This document shows positions 45,601 through 57,763 of a stretch of DNA of 64,000 nt, in pieces. The notes below the pieces were generated by a model that had not been told where the DNA came from, searched no databases, and saw only the letters and a program-made list of their open reading frames with translations. The position numbers and the translations under genes are program-made. Each line of letters opens with the position of its first letter. Positions within the stretch are counted from its first letter, which is position 1. The stretch lies in the NCBI RefSeq assembly GCF_964340395.1, contig NC_135560.1, forward strand, positions 16,207,598-16,271,597, read 5' to 3'. The stretch is from Glandiceps talaboti. Taxonomy: Eukaryota; Hemichordata; Enteropneusta; Spengelidae.

Positions 45601-48558
45601 AGTAGTCACCATAGAGGGCGTCTGCGTTATCAGCAAAGGGACCGACAACCTGAAAGGTCATTTGTGATAGGCAACTTTAATGTTTGGCGTATACAGCGAA
45701 AGACGCAACATAGGAACACCGTAGACATGAAATATGTATATAAGTATAACATGGGGTAAATAACACCTATATTATATTTTTTATCGAATGTGCGATAAAG
45801 AAAAAAAATTACGGTGTAACATATTTCTCTTAAAAATTATTTCAAAATGTGAAATTCAAAATGTTCACTAACCGCAAGATTATTAATGTTCTCTTTCAGA
45901 GGGAGGACATGACCCATGTTTTTCAGAAGCACAAATGTTCTCAGAGCTGTTTTGATCGCCAGTTCTCGGTGATCTTCACACAAAACTACAGACAGATTCA
46001 GCATCTTGTATGGATTCATCTCAGGCGGATCGAATTCACCTAATCTCATTCTTGTATAAAACAGAGGTTTCACACGTTCCATGAGAGTCTCGTTGGAGAT
46101 TTTCCCTTCCTTAACACCCTGGCTGATTTTCAAGAAAGTTGGGTTTGATCCTCCACCGAGTTCTATGTTGCAACCAGCGTTGACTGACTTAATGGCCGCC
46201 TCCAAAGCATCTATGGTATAGTGGTGTTTTGTATAGATGTTTTCAATAGCACCTGCGTCGCTGATGACGTAGCCGGTGAAATTCCATTCATTTCGTAAAA
46301 TATCGATGAGCAGGTCACCATTGGCACAGGCAGGAACACCATTTATGCTATATATAGTAAAACATCGAGACGACAACATGCGTATACATGTAGTAGATGT
46401 GAAGTTTTCAATATTTGGAATATCAATACTCATGTGTGTTTTTAAAAAGTAATGTAATTCGTTACAAAGTCATTTAAGGTATGAACTCTGTAGAGTAAAA
46501 CAATGGTATCCTTACCTGTTATAACTACACATAACACTGTACGTTCCTGCTTTTACACATTCGTGGAAAGCTGGAAGGAATGTCATTCGCCAATCCCGTT
46601 CAGAGACCTGGAAAGTAAATAGTCATAGTAACAATTTACTTGGCATTTAGACCGTAACACATGTACAATATTAAAGCTCAGCAATCGGCACACTTCGAAT
46701 CTCGTACGAAAACCTAGCCAGTAACTAGCTAGGGACGTTCAAACAAAACTAGGGACAGAAGTGAACATGATTTGCGAAAGGTTGCAATTGTTTTTCTAGT
46801 GAACACAGATATTATCAACATCAACAAAATGTACTTACTTCCGACATGCGTAATAGGCGACCATCGGACTTTAACAAGTCTACATAAAAATGTGCACGTG
46901 TGTCTGTGTCCCTAAAATGCCGACCCTCCACACGTCATACTAAAAAAAACCAAGCAAGCCTGCAAACAAACAAACAAACAAACAAACAAACAAACAAACA
47001 AACAAACAAACGAACAAACAAACAACCAATGTCTGTATTACCTTAGCATTAAAGGAAGATCGTGAAACAGGTACATTCTCTGGGCCACCATGTACATCAA
47101 AATGTTTGCATCCGGCATTGGCGATGATGTAACGTGGATGGTTACCTTGGAGACCACGCACAAAGTGTTTAGCGAATTCACCAGTAAGGTATGGATCTTC
47201 ACCATATGTCTCCTGTGCAATGTTAAACAAGGTGATAAAAAAGGAGCTGGGTGGGGGTGGGGGTGGGTGTTGGGTTGGTGAAACCCTCCCATAATGAGCT
47301 TACATTAAATACTTGTATCAAGTCTACTTCTGTATTTTACTGAACAGCATTCTCATACGGGTTAGAAACACGAAGCCTTTTAGAATGTTCCGATTTTCAC
47401 ATAATTCCGAGTGAAAAGCTAAAGTTGCACAAATTTACACGTCCGAATTCCATCGCTTGAAAGTTTCGTGCCCATGACAACATCAACACAAATAATATAA
47501 TTTTAGTAGTATGGTTACCTGATTCCTACCCCATAGTGGATGTCTAGCGATGTTGAGAACTGGACTAAAACAACCCAATCCTTTGTGGATATCAAATTCA
47601 CCGCGTTTTTCGAAATCGTTGTTTTTTGCCCTTACTTCAATGGCTGTTGTCCTGGCAACGTCAAATAGGAGGTCGACACTGCAAAAAATACAGAGAATAG
47701 AGAATTAATGTATTTGCAGTTATACGTAACTGGTATCTACATTTGAATTTTGACAAGACCACAATGCGGGCTGCAGTGCAGTACACACTATGATGTCATT
47801 CAGTTTATGGTTAAAACATTGTTTAGTTTTCGACACAATTTGAAACGTCTTCGCGGAAAGCATCCGTTTCTAAACTTCACAAGTGTTAATGACAACGTTT
47901 CGAGTAAAATGGCATAAAACATTCAGTTCATTTGATAAGTGCGATGTAAAATAAACGGGTTTTCTTCTTCTTTTACTCAGAATGTGTTGTGGTAACACAA
48001 TGATATCAACTGTCATGGTAAATTGTAATTTCTACTGGCCTATAATAGGTTCGAGACCAGGTATCGAATACTCCGACAGGAGAGACAGCAATTAGTTTTT
48101 AAAAAGGGGTTGCTTACCCATTCTTTCAAGTAGTGATAAAAGTACTGTTATCCCCAAATCTGATAAACTTATTGTTTTACACGTAGCTAGGCCTAGTATT
48201 TATTTGGTCCAGCTCGCACGACGTGTCCGTATACACAAGATAGCTATGTTTCATGTACTCACTCAAACGAAGCTGCAAGTCCTAACGCTTGTTGAAATGA
48301 CGTTGCTGGGCCAGCGTCAACGTCCCCACTAAGACATTCTGTCCACCATTCGTATGGCTGTATACTCAGACGATCTATGGAGGGGGAGGGGCTGCTTAGT
48401 GCCATCTGCTGTGCGATTTCGTCTACCGTCAATCGCGTGATTAAATCATGCACCCGATCACTCCAAGGAAGTGTTGGATCCTGGAAGGGGTAGTCGTAGC
48501 CACCGGATAATACTATAATTCCAGCAAACACGAGTATGATCTGCAATGTCGGCCCCAT
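42197..48558 (-). CDS. Secreted GH3 beta-xylosidase-like enzyme, copy B (10 exons)
   Basis: Tandem paralogue of copy A with the same ten-exon structure, exon lengths and phases: 48263-48558, 47519-47678, 47042-47212, 46516-46607, 45873-46347, 45430-45649, 44889-44978, 43841-44049, 43167-43370, 42197-42502; 740 residues. Signal peptide MGPTLQIILVFAGIIVLSGG. All family motifs seen in A are kept (ETYGEDPYL, KHFD, MCSYNSINGVPACAN, SDAGAIENI). Here the substrate-pocket-type motif near residue 65 is YEWWTECLSG, as in plant enzymes (YEWW), while copy A has YEWSTECLSG. Nothing is broken, so both copies should be functional. Copy B lies upstream of A in transcriptional direction; each has its own signal peptide and probably its own promoter. 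Confidence 0.93.
42604..42680. repeat. (AAAT)n microsatellite in GH3-B intron 9
   Basis: About 19 AAAT units between flanks that match the flanks of the CAA/CAC array in copy A (TCTGTGGGCATTGA on the left, AATAAGCACCGAAC / AATAAACACCGAAC on the right). Confidence 0.95.
46963..47030. repeat. (CAAA)n microsatellite in GH3-B intron 3
   Basis: CAAACAAACAAAC array at the position matching 40245-40340 in copy A. Confidence 0.95.
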
Positions 48559-49119
48559 GGTGCATGCAGACACAGAAACAATATGAAAATACAGTGTGTT
48601 TTGGCGCATGCATTCGATCAAGGTCATCTGAGGGCAAAGGGTATGGGGTCAACCTCGACTTCAGTACATTTGTATACATAGAATCTGGGCTGTAATTTTC
48701 ACCTGATTTTAATTTTAGTTCACAAATATTATTCTGCTGTGTTTATGTAAGGACATATTTGGAAAAACAACATTTGAAGTCGGAGATGCGTTCCTTTTTA
48801 CAAAGACTATGGAGAATATTTTGGAGAACAACTCGTATGAATTCACGTCATTGTTGTACTTAGGGAGTCTTCAGTAATTACAGGGGGGGGTTAATTAAGT
48901 AATGGAAATATTTACGAACAGTGAGAATCCATTTTTGTGTTTTTTAAATGTGTTTATTTCACAGATCTTTTGAAACAATTCTGTTAAAATTAAATTGTTA
49001 TGTTACATCATATCGTGACAGCACACGTTAAGTAATTCTATCTCGATGAACTTGATGTTCATCATTTGATCTTTCATCTCACAAAATCGTTCAAACTCCC
49101 AACCCATCGCAACATAGGT

Positions 49120-49453
49120 TCATAAACATTCTAATAGAAATGTTGTTGACAGAATGACGGTGTTGTGTTCAACCGGTACAAATCTTACCTTGTTCAACCT
49201 TGATGTATTAAAGTAGGGAAGGCAATTATAGAAAGACGCACTGACAATGAGTACCATTCCAAACGCTGTGTTTTCAAAGAGATCCGAAAACTGTCCAAGC
49301 CCATTTAGAAACGACTGCACATTAAAAAGGTTCAGATATCAAAAGCGTAAAAGGTATATATTTTATTTCCCTGTCTCATCAATATTATGTTCTACCATAA
49401 AAGCAGGACTGACACTGAAAGTTTCGTCGTTGGTGGCGCTCTCATTAACCATG
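49120..49453 (-). CDS. Candidate small two-exon gene (uncertain)
   Basis: On the minus strand a well-formed acceptor (pyrimidine-rich, ending TTTAATGTGCAG) opens an exon from 49316 that reads SFLNGLGQFSDLFENTAFGM, VLIVSASFYNCLPYF, then either ends at a GTAAGA donor near 49189 or runs to a stop at 49120. A minus-strand AATAAA lies near 48953. Just upstream an ATG (49453) starts MVNESATNDETFSVSPAFM and would need a weak GTAGAA donor and an intron of about 80 bp to join in frame. There is one hydrophobic segment. No family recognised. It lies 560 bp upstream of GH3-B. Confidence 0.3.
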
Positions 49454-49780
49454 GGCTAAACATTTGTAGTGAGTGTACGCAACAACTCTTCCGAGTCTGA
49501 ACTTCATTGAGCGTGTCCCGGAAATTTCAAGAAATAATTCGCAACAGCAATTACATATCACGAAGTGTTTATTCACATCCTTTATGAGACCAAGGAAGCC
49601 CAAGTATTCGGAAGACAAGTTTAAAAGTTATTGCTATACCTAATGCTTGTATTTATATAATATAAAACCAATTCTAAATATACACCGAAATAGTTCACGA
49701 ACTGAAGATGAATCACCGAACTATAGGATATGAAAGAGGGGTAAAGGAAGTGAGGGGTGAATGTTAATTTTCGGTGCAGT

Positions 49781-49786
49781 TATAAA
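49781..49786 (+). promoter_or_regulatory. TATA-like box upstream of the 49816 frame
   Basis: TATAAA 35 bases before the ATG at 49816. Spacing would put the transcript start almost at the ATG, so this only weakly supports a gene. Confidence 0.25.
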
Positions 49787-49815
49787 TTTAAATGTAGGCA
49801 GTTAGTTATAGCCGT

Positions 49816-50028
49816 ATGACAACATTCAACAGTGTGTTAGATAATCTCTTCGATACGGCAATGATACTAGAGGATGCATCGTCGCAAACCACGGCCTCTT
49901 TTACGGCACCGTCGACACGTGCTGTAAGTGTAGCGGAAGAAATAACAGCTCTGGTTTGCGAGAATGTAGAGGATGCCAAATGTACAATTGTAATTTCAAG
50001 ACATTTAATTTCTCAGTATGGATGCTAG
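49816..50028 (+). CDS. Candidate short gene or first exon (uncertain)
   Basis: A 70-codon frame, MTTFNSVLDNLFDTAMILED and onward, Ser/Thr/Ala-rich with G or C at many third positions, unlike the surrounding A/T-rich sequence. A strong GTAAGT donor occurs in frame after residue 36 (49923/49924), so it may be a first exon of 36 codons rather than a 70-residue protein. No downstream exon was identified. No family recognised. Confidence 0.3.
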   Translation: MTTFNSVLDNLFDTAMILEDASSQTTASFTAPSTRAVSVAEEITALVCENVEDAKCTIVISRHLISQYGC

Positions 50029-50236
50029 ACTTCTTTGATGCAAAATTCTCCTCGTGAGGATAAAGAAGTGGACCAAAATGATGTAAATGAAATATTTTAT
50101 TGTTTGTTCAAAATTTCTCAGTAATGCTAGACACTTCTATTACATTCATTGTGTGTCACAACAAACATACGTCATCTTGCCATTTTTCCAGATAGAAACA
50201 TCCGGGATACTTATCAGGCTTGAAGCTTATAATGCC

Positions 50237-50256
50237 GGGGGGGGGGGGGGGGGGGG
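50237..50256. repeat. Poly(G)20 tract
   Basis: Twenty consecutive G, the longest G run in the window. Confidence 0.95.
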
Positions 50257-50610
50257 TATAATATACAAGTATATCCTCGTCTAAATTGCGATTTTTACAA
50301 ACTACTCTCAACTTTGGCAATCTAATCGGATGAAAATCATCCTATTATTTAAAAAGAAATCCCATTCTATAAAAGTGTAACGTTCACTCGGCATGTAATA
50401 ACAAAAATATTACAACCCCAGTTATGGGAGTTATGAGCGTACTCCTCGTGCTGAATATGCCTCCACAAACGTCCACACCAGGATATATCTGAATTGAAAC
50501 ATGTTACTAATACTGAAATCATCTATCCGATCCCTTTGTAATGATGTACATGACCTGTAAGAATGACAGCAGTCCTGAAAGTAATCGCACTCTAGTTGCC
50601 GCTATATGTT

Positions 50611-52983
50611 CTATATCCTCGTGTACTTGATTTGCTTGGCACTTTGTCTCGTAGAGTCGTTTAGGTCTATGTCTACCAGATGGCTGAAATAAAGGCGAAA
50701 CGAATAATTAGTAAATAGCGACACAATTAGATATACTACATCATAGTTCCTAACTTGAATACAAGGACTTTGGATACATTAAGTACATTATTGGAAATGC
50801 TCTCATTACATATGATGCATGGTCTATAGATCTACAGCGTTCTAGACAAAGACAAAATTGTCAGACTCGAGAACTAAAGTGTGAGGCTGATGATATCCTA
50901 TAGCTAGCTGTTATCTTGCTTCGTTCTATGCAGGATTGATATACTATCTATTTCATCTGTATAGGTTCGATGTACACCGGACAGTTTTGCATTGTCATTT
51001 CCTCTGTTGTGATCAATGATACATCACCCCTTTGCTTTAATATCAGTATTATGTTTGTCTTATGTACAGTGGCGTTTTAAATGCACTATATGCAACACAG
51101 GACATTATAACAGAGTTTACCTGAAAACATAGAGTCATGGATAAACTATAACTTGATGTCATTGAAAAAAAATTACTGAAGTGTATATTATATAGGGTTT
51201 AGTATAAGTTTACTAACACGTCATGTCACCAGTTTTCCCCGATGTTGCGTGGAAACAACGTTTACTACCTCCGTTTATATCATGACTATATTATGCATAT
51301 AGATATATTGCAAATACGCCTCTGGTTATAGCATCATATATCATATTTAGGGATGGGTCAGTTTTATGAGGGAGAGAGGTCGGTGTATCTTTTCATCGCT
51401 ATGACAAACAGTCTCCGTCCCCCTCCCTGTGAAACCCAAAACAGGATCGCGAATTTAAAAAAACAAACATGACCCCCCCCCCCATGGATCTAGATCTGTC
51501 ACATGCCTTTTATGAGTAAATCATTCTGATTCAGACAGTACACAGCCTCACAGTATGACTCACCTACAAAATACTTTACCCATGACAACACCATTTACTA
51601 ACAACAAATATCTATGTGTAATAATGGTTGATATATTCTTCAAAGGTTTATTACTATCATGACGGTACTAAAAGATGAATGCATCTGTTGGGTGATGCCA
51701 TCGGTAGGGGGAATACTGGCGAGATGACCGTGCCCCTCAAACGAGGTCATAGACATTCCCCTAGACGCTCCGAAGGTCTTTTGAAATTTCTAGGCTTTCC
51801 ATAGAGTTTTAGGTAATATTTTTGTTTCAGTTTTACCAGTATTTACAAAATTACTCTACGTTTGATACCTTGGAAGGCATACATCAACATCAACAATGAA
51901 TTAATAGAAGTTTTGCAACCATTCATACACATGTACTACCTACATGTGGTGTTTCATGTTACATATCAAACGTTCTTGCCATATTAGGGAAATTGGTGGT
52001 ATAATAGGGACTTCATGAATATATTACACACAAGGAATACTTTTCACACCACCACACCATTATTCTCCTACACCAGATCTGGGTATGCCTATTGCAAGTG
52101 ATGAATAAGTAGTTTTCAGTACGTAGGTAGATTTTAATATGCACTCAACTGTATCCTCAAGCGTTTAACTCATATGCAACAAATAAGTGTCTCAATAGTA
52201 AGTTACATTAATGGTTAGAGAGGAAAAAACACCACATTGGTTCTTCCATCATTGTCGAAAACACAATGACGCCCCCCCCCCCCCATCGAAAATTTTCAAA
52301 ACAAGGGGCGCTCCCATTCCAATTAAAAAAAAACAACCACCCCGCTAATCCTAGTTCCCCCCTAATTAGAAACTGACTGGTCCCTTAATTACTGATAGTC
52401 ATCCATATCCAGTCGTTCACACTCGCATGATCAAAACAAAAGAGTACACACAATGCTAAGACAAAGGGTAGTAGGAATAGGACTGTGTGCATCAGCTGGT
52501 GATGGTGGGTCAATGTATGCATTGCGTTAAATAATTCTATGACGTTTTTACGTGTTAGACTGACGCTTAAATACCTTGGAATAATCCCCGGCTCTAGATT
52601 TTCACCACTACTCACTTTCCACTGTCTGTAATATCTACATCCTCATCAAAACAATCAAAGTCTCCATTTTCAGTTTCATTTTGCAAATGCGCCGGCGTTT
52701 CCATAGTTACTCGATCCTCATATTCATCTTGCACACTGTTCTCATCTAGGCACTCCAATTCTTCCTCGTCCACGGGGATTGGCACTCTTCGTTGCCTTAT
52801 ACAAAGGATATACGTGGCAACCGTAAAAATGCCCGAAGCTAGTGTCAACAGCAGACACACAACGTACAAAGCATGTTGATCGCTGACGTAAGCAAATATG
52901 AATCCAGTCAGAAATAAGGCTGTTGATAGCGTGGACAATACACAAACCGCTGACCCGACCATATCCGAGTTTGTATTTCTCAT
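50611..52983 (-). CDS. Small two-TM membrane protein (2 exons)
   Basis: The first exon starts at ATG 52983, preceded in frame by TAA. It encodes MRNTNSDMVG, a hydrophobic segment at about residues 10-33 (VLSTLSTALFLTGFIFAYV), a short loop, a second at 38-62 (LYVVCLLLTLASGIFTVATY), then RQRR and a long acidic tail. A consensus GTGAGT donor lies at 52615, giving a phase-2 end at 52616, just before a stop at 52612. Spliced to the acceptor at 50683 it continues NHLVDIDLNDSTRQSAKQI and stops at 50611, for 146 residues; unspliced it would be 123. The layout (two close TM helices, acidic cytosolic tail) recalls small TMEM proteins such as TMEM100, but I cannot assign a family. The acceptor exon is also open in another frame to 50519. 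Confidence 0.5.
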
Positions 52984-53119
52984 TTATCAACACGATAATG
53001 TCACATTAGAAACGTTATTAAAACGAACACCATAAGTTATTCCAACGACTCCATTCTATGTATGTGGTAGTGTATTCTATTGTGAAGAGATAGAAAGAGA
53101 AGCACATGTTTGATCTGAT

Positions 53120-53140
53120 ATGCAAATGAGGCCAATTCAT
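53120..53140 (-). promoter_or_regulatory. Octamer and CCAAT motifs upstream of the two-TM gene
   Basis: ATGCAAAT (53120-53127) followed by GGCCAATTC, about 140-155 bases upstream of the start codon at 52983. By-eye motif match only. Confidence 0.25.
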
Positions 53141-53149
53141 ATTACAAAC

Positions 53150-54280
53150 TCATCATGGTGTGCCATATTTGGGTCGTGATGGATTCCCTTTGTTCAATAT
53201 TACTGAGTAAGCACGGGTCATCTATTAATATATATATATATTCTTTTATCATGTTAATTGATATTTTATTGCTTTTATTAATATGCTGTCACCGCACAAA
53301 AGATCAGACGGTTTCTCAATCAGCTATTGAAAATTGAATATGATATTCCCGCCTCTTCAAATATACAAATACGGTGGTATGGCCATTTTAGTCAGATATG
53401 TATACACTTTTGTCTAAAATTTAATATAAATATCGTGGTTTTTTTCTTCCTTGAATTTTGAAATATTCGCATAAGAATTAGTGCCATCTTCCATAGGTTT
53501 GTTGCATGGCAAAAATTCCTCGTATGATACAAACAATTGTGATTTTAAAAAAAAATAACAACACGATATTCAACGGCCCTCTACATGCTCTTGTAGGAGA
53601 AAGAAGAGAAGAGAAGAGGAAGGTAGGGTCTTTCCACTTACGAAATTTACTTTTTAAAATGCGAATTGTGAGCCGATTTGGTTCTTTTATCAGAGGAACA
53701 ACATCGATATTAAACTTCAGAAAAGGACTTGGAATTGGCTGGACGTTGTACTACCAGTAATTTGCACAATTCTTCAAAGTGAATTTTATAGTAAACGGTC
53801 TGCATTACCATACGACTAGTTAGGTCAAAGGTCATTCGCAATATGAAACCAATATATTCATGATATTTTTATCCACGTTATTGCATTAATAACATGCTAT
53901 CAAATATAACTCATATATCATGACAATAAAACGCAGTAATTAGACATTGACAGTCTTTTTCCGGAAATCAATTAAAATGAAGATTAATGTTGTAAATGAC
54001 TTGTAATTATAATCTGAGCATTTGTTCTTGAGAGAATTTTTTGAATTGTAAAAAAAATTCACGATTGTAAGCAATGCCGTCTCTCTAATTTCCATTAAAA
54101 TGAAGCAGTACATTATGTTTAGTGAAAACAAAAATCTGGAAAGGCATCTAAATAAATCTAATGTTGAAACGAAAATGTAGCCGGTCACGGTGTATTTGCT
54201 TGAATCGTGTTTATATAATATTCATATAGCAAAGCGAGACGCCACGTTGGAGGAAAGCATTAACCGTTCACAGACACCTA
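53150..54280. other. Intergenic, A/T-rich, no supported gene
   Basis: Contains a short (TA)n near 53229-53240. Open frames on either strand lack motifs and splice support. Confidence 0.5.
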
Positions 54281-54281
54281 C

Positions 54282-54396
54282 CTGTGGAATACGTTGTTTT
54301 CTCTGTTCCAGATGCTTCAACTGATAAAAGTACCTTCAGGATAGATTTTTCGCCATCAAAACTGACACGTTGAAATGAAATGAAATCTTTTTGCAT
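54282..54396 (-). CDS. Candidate first coding exon (orphan)
   Basis: ATG at 54396 opens 38 codons, MQKDFISFQRVSFDGEKSIL then KVLLSVEASGTEKTTYST, and ends in phase 1 at a good GTAGGT donor. The composition looks protein-like, but no partner exon was found in 53000-54280. No family recognised. Confidence 0.25.
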
Positions 54397-54860
54397 GAAC
54401 GCTGCTAGGAAAGGGAAATAAACTCATGCCCGTCACATGGTGCAACAGCTTGATGTATTTAAATAAAGAGCAGGGTTGAATTAAAAACTGTGTGGTCATA
54501 CGAGCCACATCTACACGAATGAACAATTCATGAATATTCATACATATTGAATATATTCGAGGTCAAAACTCGTGACATGCGTTGCGGGTCTACGTATACA
54601 CTGGTGATTGCAAGTCTGTTGTGATGTACACTGTCTCGACACTTACACAAAATAATAATCAATGCCTAATAAACTTGATTTCGAACACTTCATCTCGGAA
54701 GCATATACTATACTGCGTGCATGGATCGATACATTTTGTTCATCGTATGAAGCTATAGCTCGCCAATCGCATACGTTTTCCTGAACTGCTCAAATGGGTG
54801 TAATACTTATTTGGCCTTGATTATTTTTCAATTTAATCAAATTTCAAATTCCTTGAAGAT

Positions 54861-54942
54861 TTTAATTTAATTTAATTTAATTTAATTTAATTTAATTTAA
54901 TTTAATTTAATTTAATTTAATTTAATTTAATTTAATTTAATT
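54861..54942. repeat. (TTTAA)n pentanucleotide array
   Basis: About 16 uninterrupted TTTAA units. Intergenic. Confidence 0.97.
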
Positions 54943-55101
54943 ACATTTAATAGAATGGCAAAATAGAATCTTTTGATTCTTGTCTATATAATTGAAGCTG
55001 TGATGTTAAGTCTTCACTAATACGATTTCTCATTATATTACGAGACCTACCTTACCGTTCGCTTAAGAAGCAGGGTTTAAACAAACTTTAAGCTTATTAA
55101 A

Positions 55102-55194
<93 letters not shown>

Positions 55195-55234
55195 CGTATG
55201 TGTGTGCGCGTGTGCGTGCATGTGTGTGTGTGTT
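55102..55234. repeat. (TG)n microsatellite with CG variants
   Basis: Over 60 TG units with scattered TATG, CGTG and CGCG interruptions toward the right end. Confidence 0.97.
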
Positions 55235-57077
55235 TCAAGTATATGGAGTGACTTTCGAAAACCATGTCTACAAGTGTATTGTCATCAATTCAACATGACA
55301 ATGAAATCACTTTGGTTTCGTGAAATGACTCCTGAATGTATAAGTTTTCTATACATAAACATTCCTTTACCTGCCACCACACGCAGGGTGTTTTTCCCCA
55401 AGAAGGAAGAAAAAGTCTACTATTAAGGTCTACCGCAGCATTTAAGCTTTGCGCTATGAGGGCGTTGTTTATCGCACAGTATGCCAATCAAAAATATCAC
55501 TTCCATACTGGCAACATAGGTGAGAACATTGGGACGTAGAGTTCTCAAAGAACTCAAAATAGATGAAGTCAGTACAAAATTCATGGCAAGGATCGGTATA
55601 TAATGATCGTCACCTTTCTTCTTTTTTTTCAAATAAAACGAACACAATTTTTTGTTGTTTGAAGATAATTTAATCATAGTGTCCCGCTCTAAAAACTACA
55701 TTGGAATTCTACTGAAATGAAGCCATCATTTGTAAGATATTGTCGTTGGTGGTGCTGTATCAACACGTCAATAATCCTGGGGTTGTAACAGATGGAATAT
55801 ATATTTAGCAATTAGAAGATTTATAAAGTGGAAAACAAAGAAAATTTGCATGCACAGAATTATCAGAACTACTTTTATAACACATTTGTGACATCTAATT
55901 CATGCAAACCATAGTCTTGTAATAGTTGTCTTCAAGTTCATTCATATAGACAAACTGACTTCTATCGGTCCAGTTATTCTGAAACCAAATTATCAAATAT
56001 TATGATTTATTTATATTGTATATAGCAGCCTACTGGCCGAATTGTGACAATATTACAATTGCAAACACAAAGTTGTGGTTTTTTTGTAGACTCGTCATTC
56101 GCGATGATATTTTTAAAACCAACAAGAATGAAAGGATGAAAGAAGACGAGAAATTTTAGCCTTGTTCACTCGCTGCCATGCCACCAGAGGGCGTCCTACT
56201 GTGAGATAGGGACCGAATATGCTGTGACATATTTAGAATTCATATTATCGTGAAATGCACCTCGGAAATAAACTGTTTAAGCATTTGTTGTTACTGTATT
56301 TAGTTCAAGAAAACTCCAACCACTTATCCAGTATGAGTTAAAATCAAGAAAAAAAGAGCCCCAAAATTACATACGCTTATAAAATTTGGTATCATTCGTA
56401 GTATTGGCATTCTACCAGGACATAATTAATCATTAAACATCTTTCTATCAATTTGGGAGATTATATTGCATAGTATATAGTAGTAAGTAAGAACGAAATA
56501 CTCGGTTTATTATTAAAATGTCACCGTGGTGCCCCCCCCCCCCTAAAGTGTACTGGCCATGTCACTTAAAGTGGTCATATGGATGACAAAGGGGTACTTA
56601 TTTTGGATTTTTAATTTGTGAATTTTTTTACCACGTTTTCTTACATGAAAAACAATGTGAAACAGCATCGACAGAGTACACTTTTGTAATTCAGTAAATT
56701 GCAAAAAGCTAGAAAAGTGTGGAAAAATGATGTTATTGTACGTACAATAACAAACATTTTACACTTTTTTTTTTACAATTTATTTAATTACAAACAGGAG
56801 CTTGGTATATGTTTTTTTCGCTTTGTATTTTTCTAGACTGTAAGATACGTCGTGTTGTTCAGCCCTATTAGGACAAATGCTGGCTGATAGCATGGCACGC
56901 CGGGATGTCTGTAATTTACAGATAAAGTAACTTTGTTTTGAAGTAGAAAAACATAGTGAAGTTGTTTTATAAATTAAAAATCCAAAATAAATACCCAATT
57001 CTCATCCATATGGCCACTTTAAAAATGGCTCTAATTTGAAAAGAAGGTGTACGTATGATATGTTAACACAGCTTACA
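55235..57077. other. Intergenic: repeat copy, CTCF-like motif, no gene seen
   Basis: Includes a dispersed-repeat copy at 56255-56345 (see 2.1 and 13.1 kb), the word CCACCAGAGGGCG at 56181-56193, C12 at 56532-56543 and a minus-strand AATAAA near 56779-56784 that could serve the peptide gene to the right. Confidence 0.5.
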
Positions 57078-57732
57078 CTAATTCCATGGAGATTCTTCTC
57101 CATCAATATCAACATCTTCCACGCTTCTTCTGGCAACGTCTTCGGGGATCTCACCTTCGGGAACATTATGGAAACCACCTGCAGCATCTTCTTGAGCGTC
57201 TTTTTTTTCAAAAGTCAGAATAAATATGCCAAAATGTTATCTGTTTGCAATTATAATGATCCGAAATAGCGACACATATATTTGGTAAATGAATTCGATT
57301 TTAACATCATCATTTCAGGGGTTGGGGTTGGCGAAGTGTGTAAATAAAATGTAAAATGGTATCCGTTTTATTTAAAATACTACGGGCTCGAGAAAGGGCA
57401 TTCACTTTAAATGGTAGATTTTCACAAGAGTAGATAATCCAGGGAGAATTCATTACTAATAAAGGGGTGTGAGCTCAGTTACTTATACGTGTATTTTTGG
57501 GTGTTTTTCCTACATGAAAAGTAACTCCGTAGTATTCTACTTCTTGAAGCACACTAAACCATCGCTAGAACTTTCTGAGTATTCAGCCCTTTAGATTATG
57601 GTCACTCTAACGAACACGCGTTTTTTAAGAGACGTCCAGCATTTTCATTTCGATTATGGTCAATGTCCATTTCTTTTGTATGAATATGGAATCGAAAAAA
57701 TGGTCATCGTACACATTTTAGAAATCGAGATA

Positions 57733-57763
<31 letters not shown>

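Noticed and set aside
54861-54942. Telomere-like repeat
   Set aside because: TTTAA pentanucleotide is not TTAGGG or a known variant; it is an A/T-rich microsatellite.
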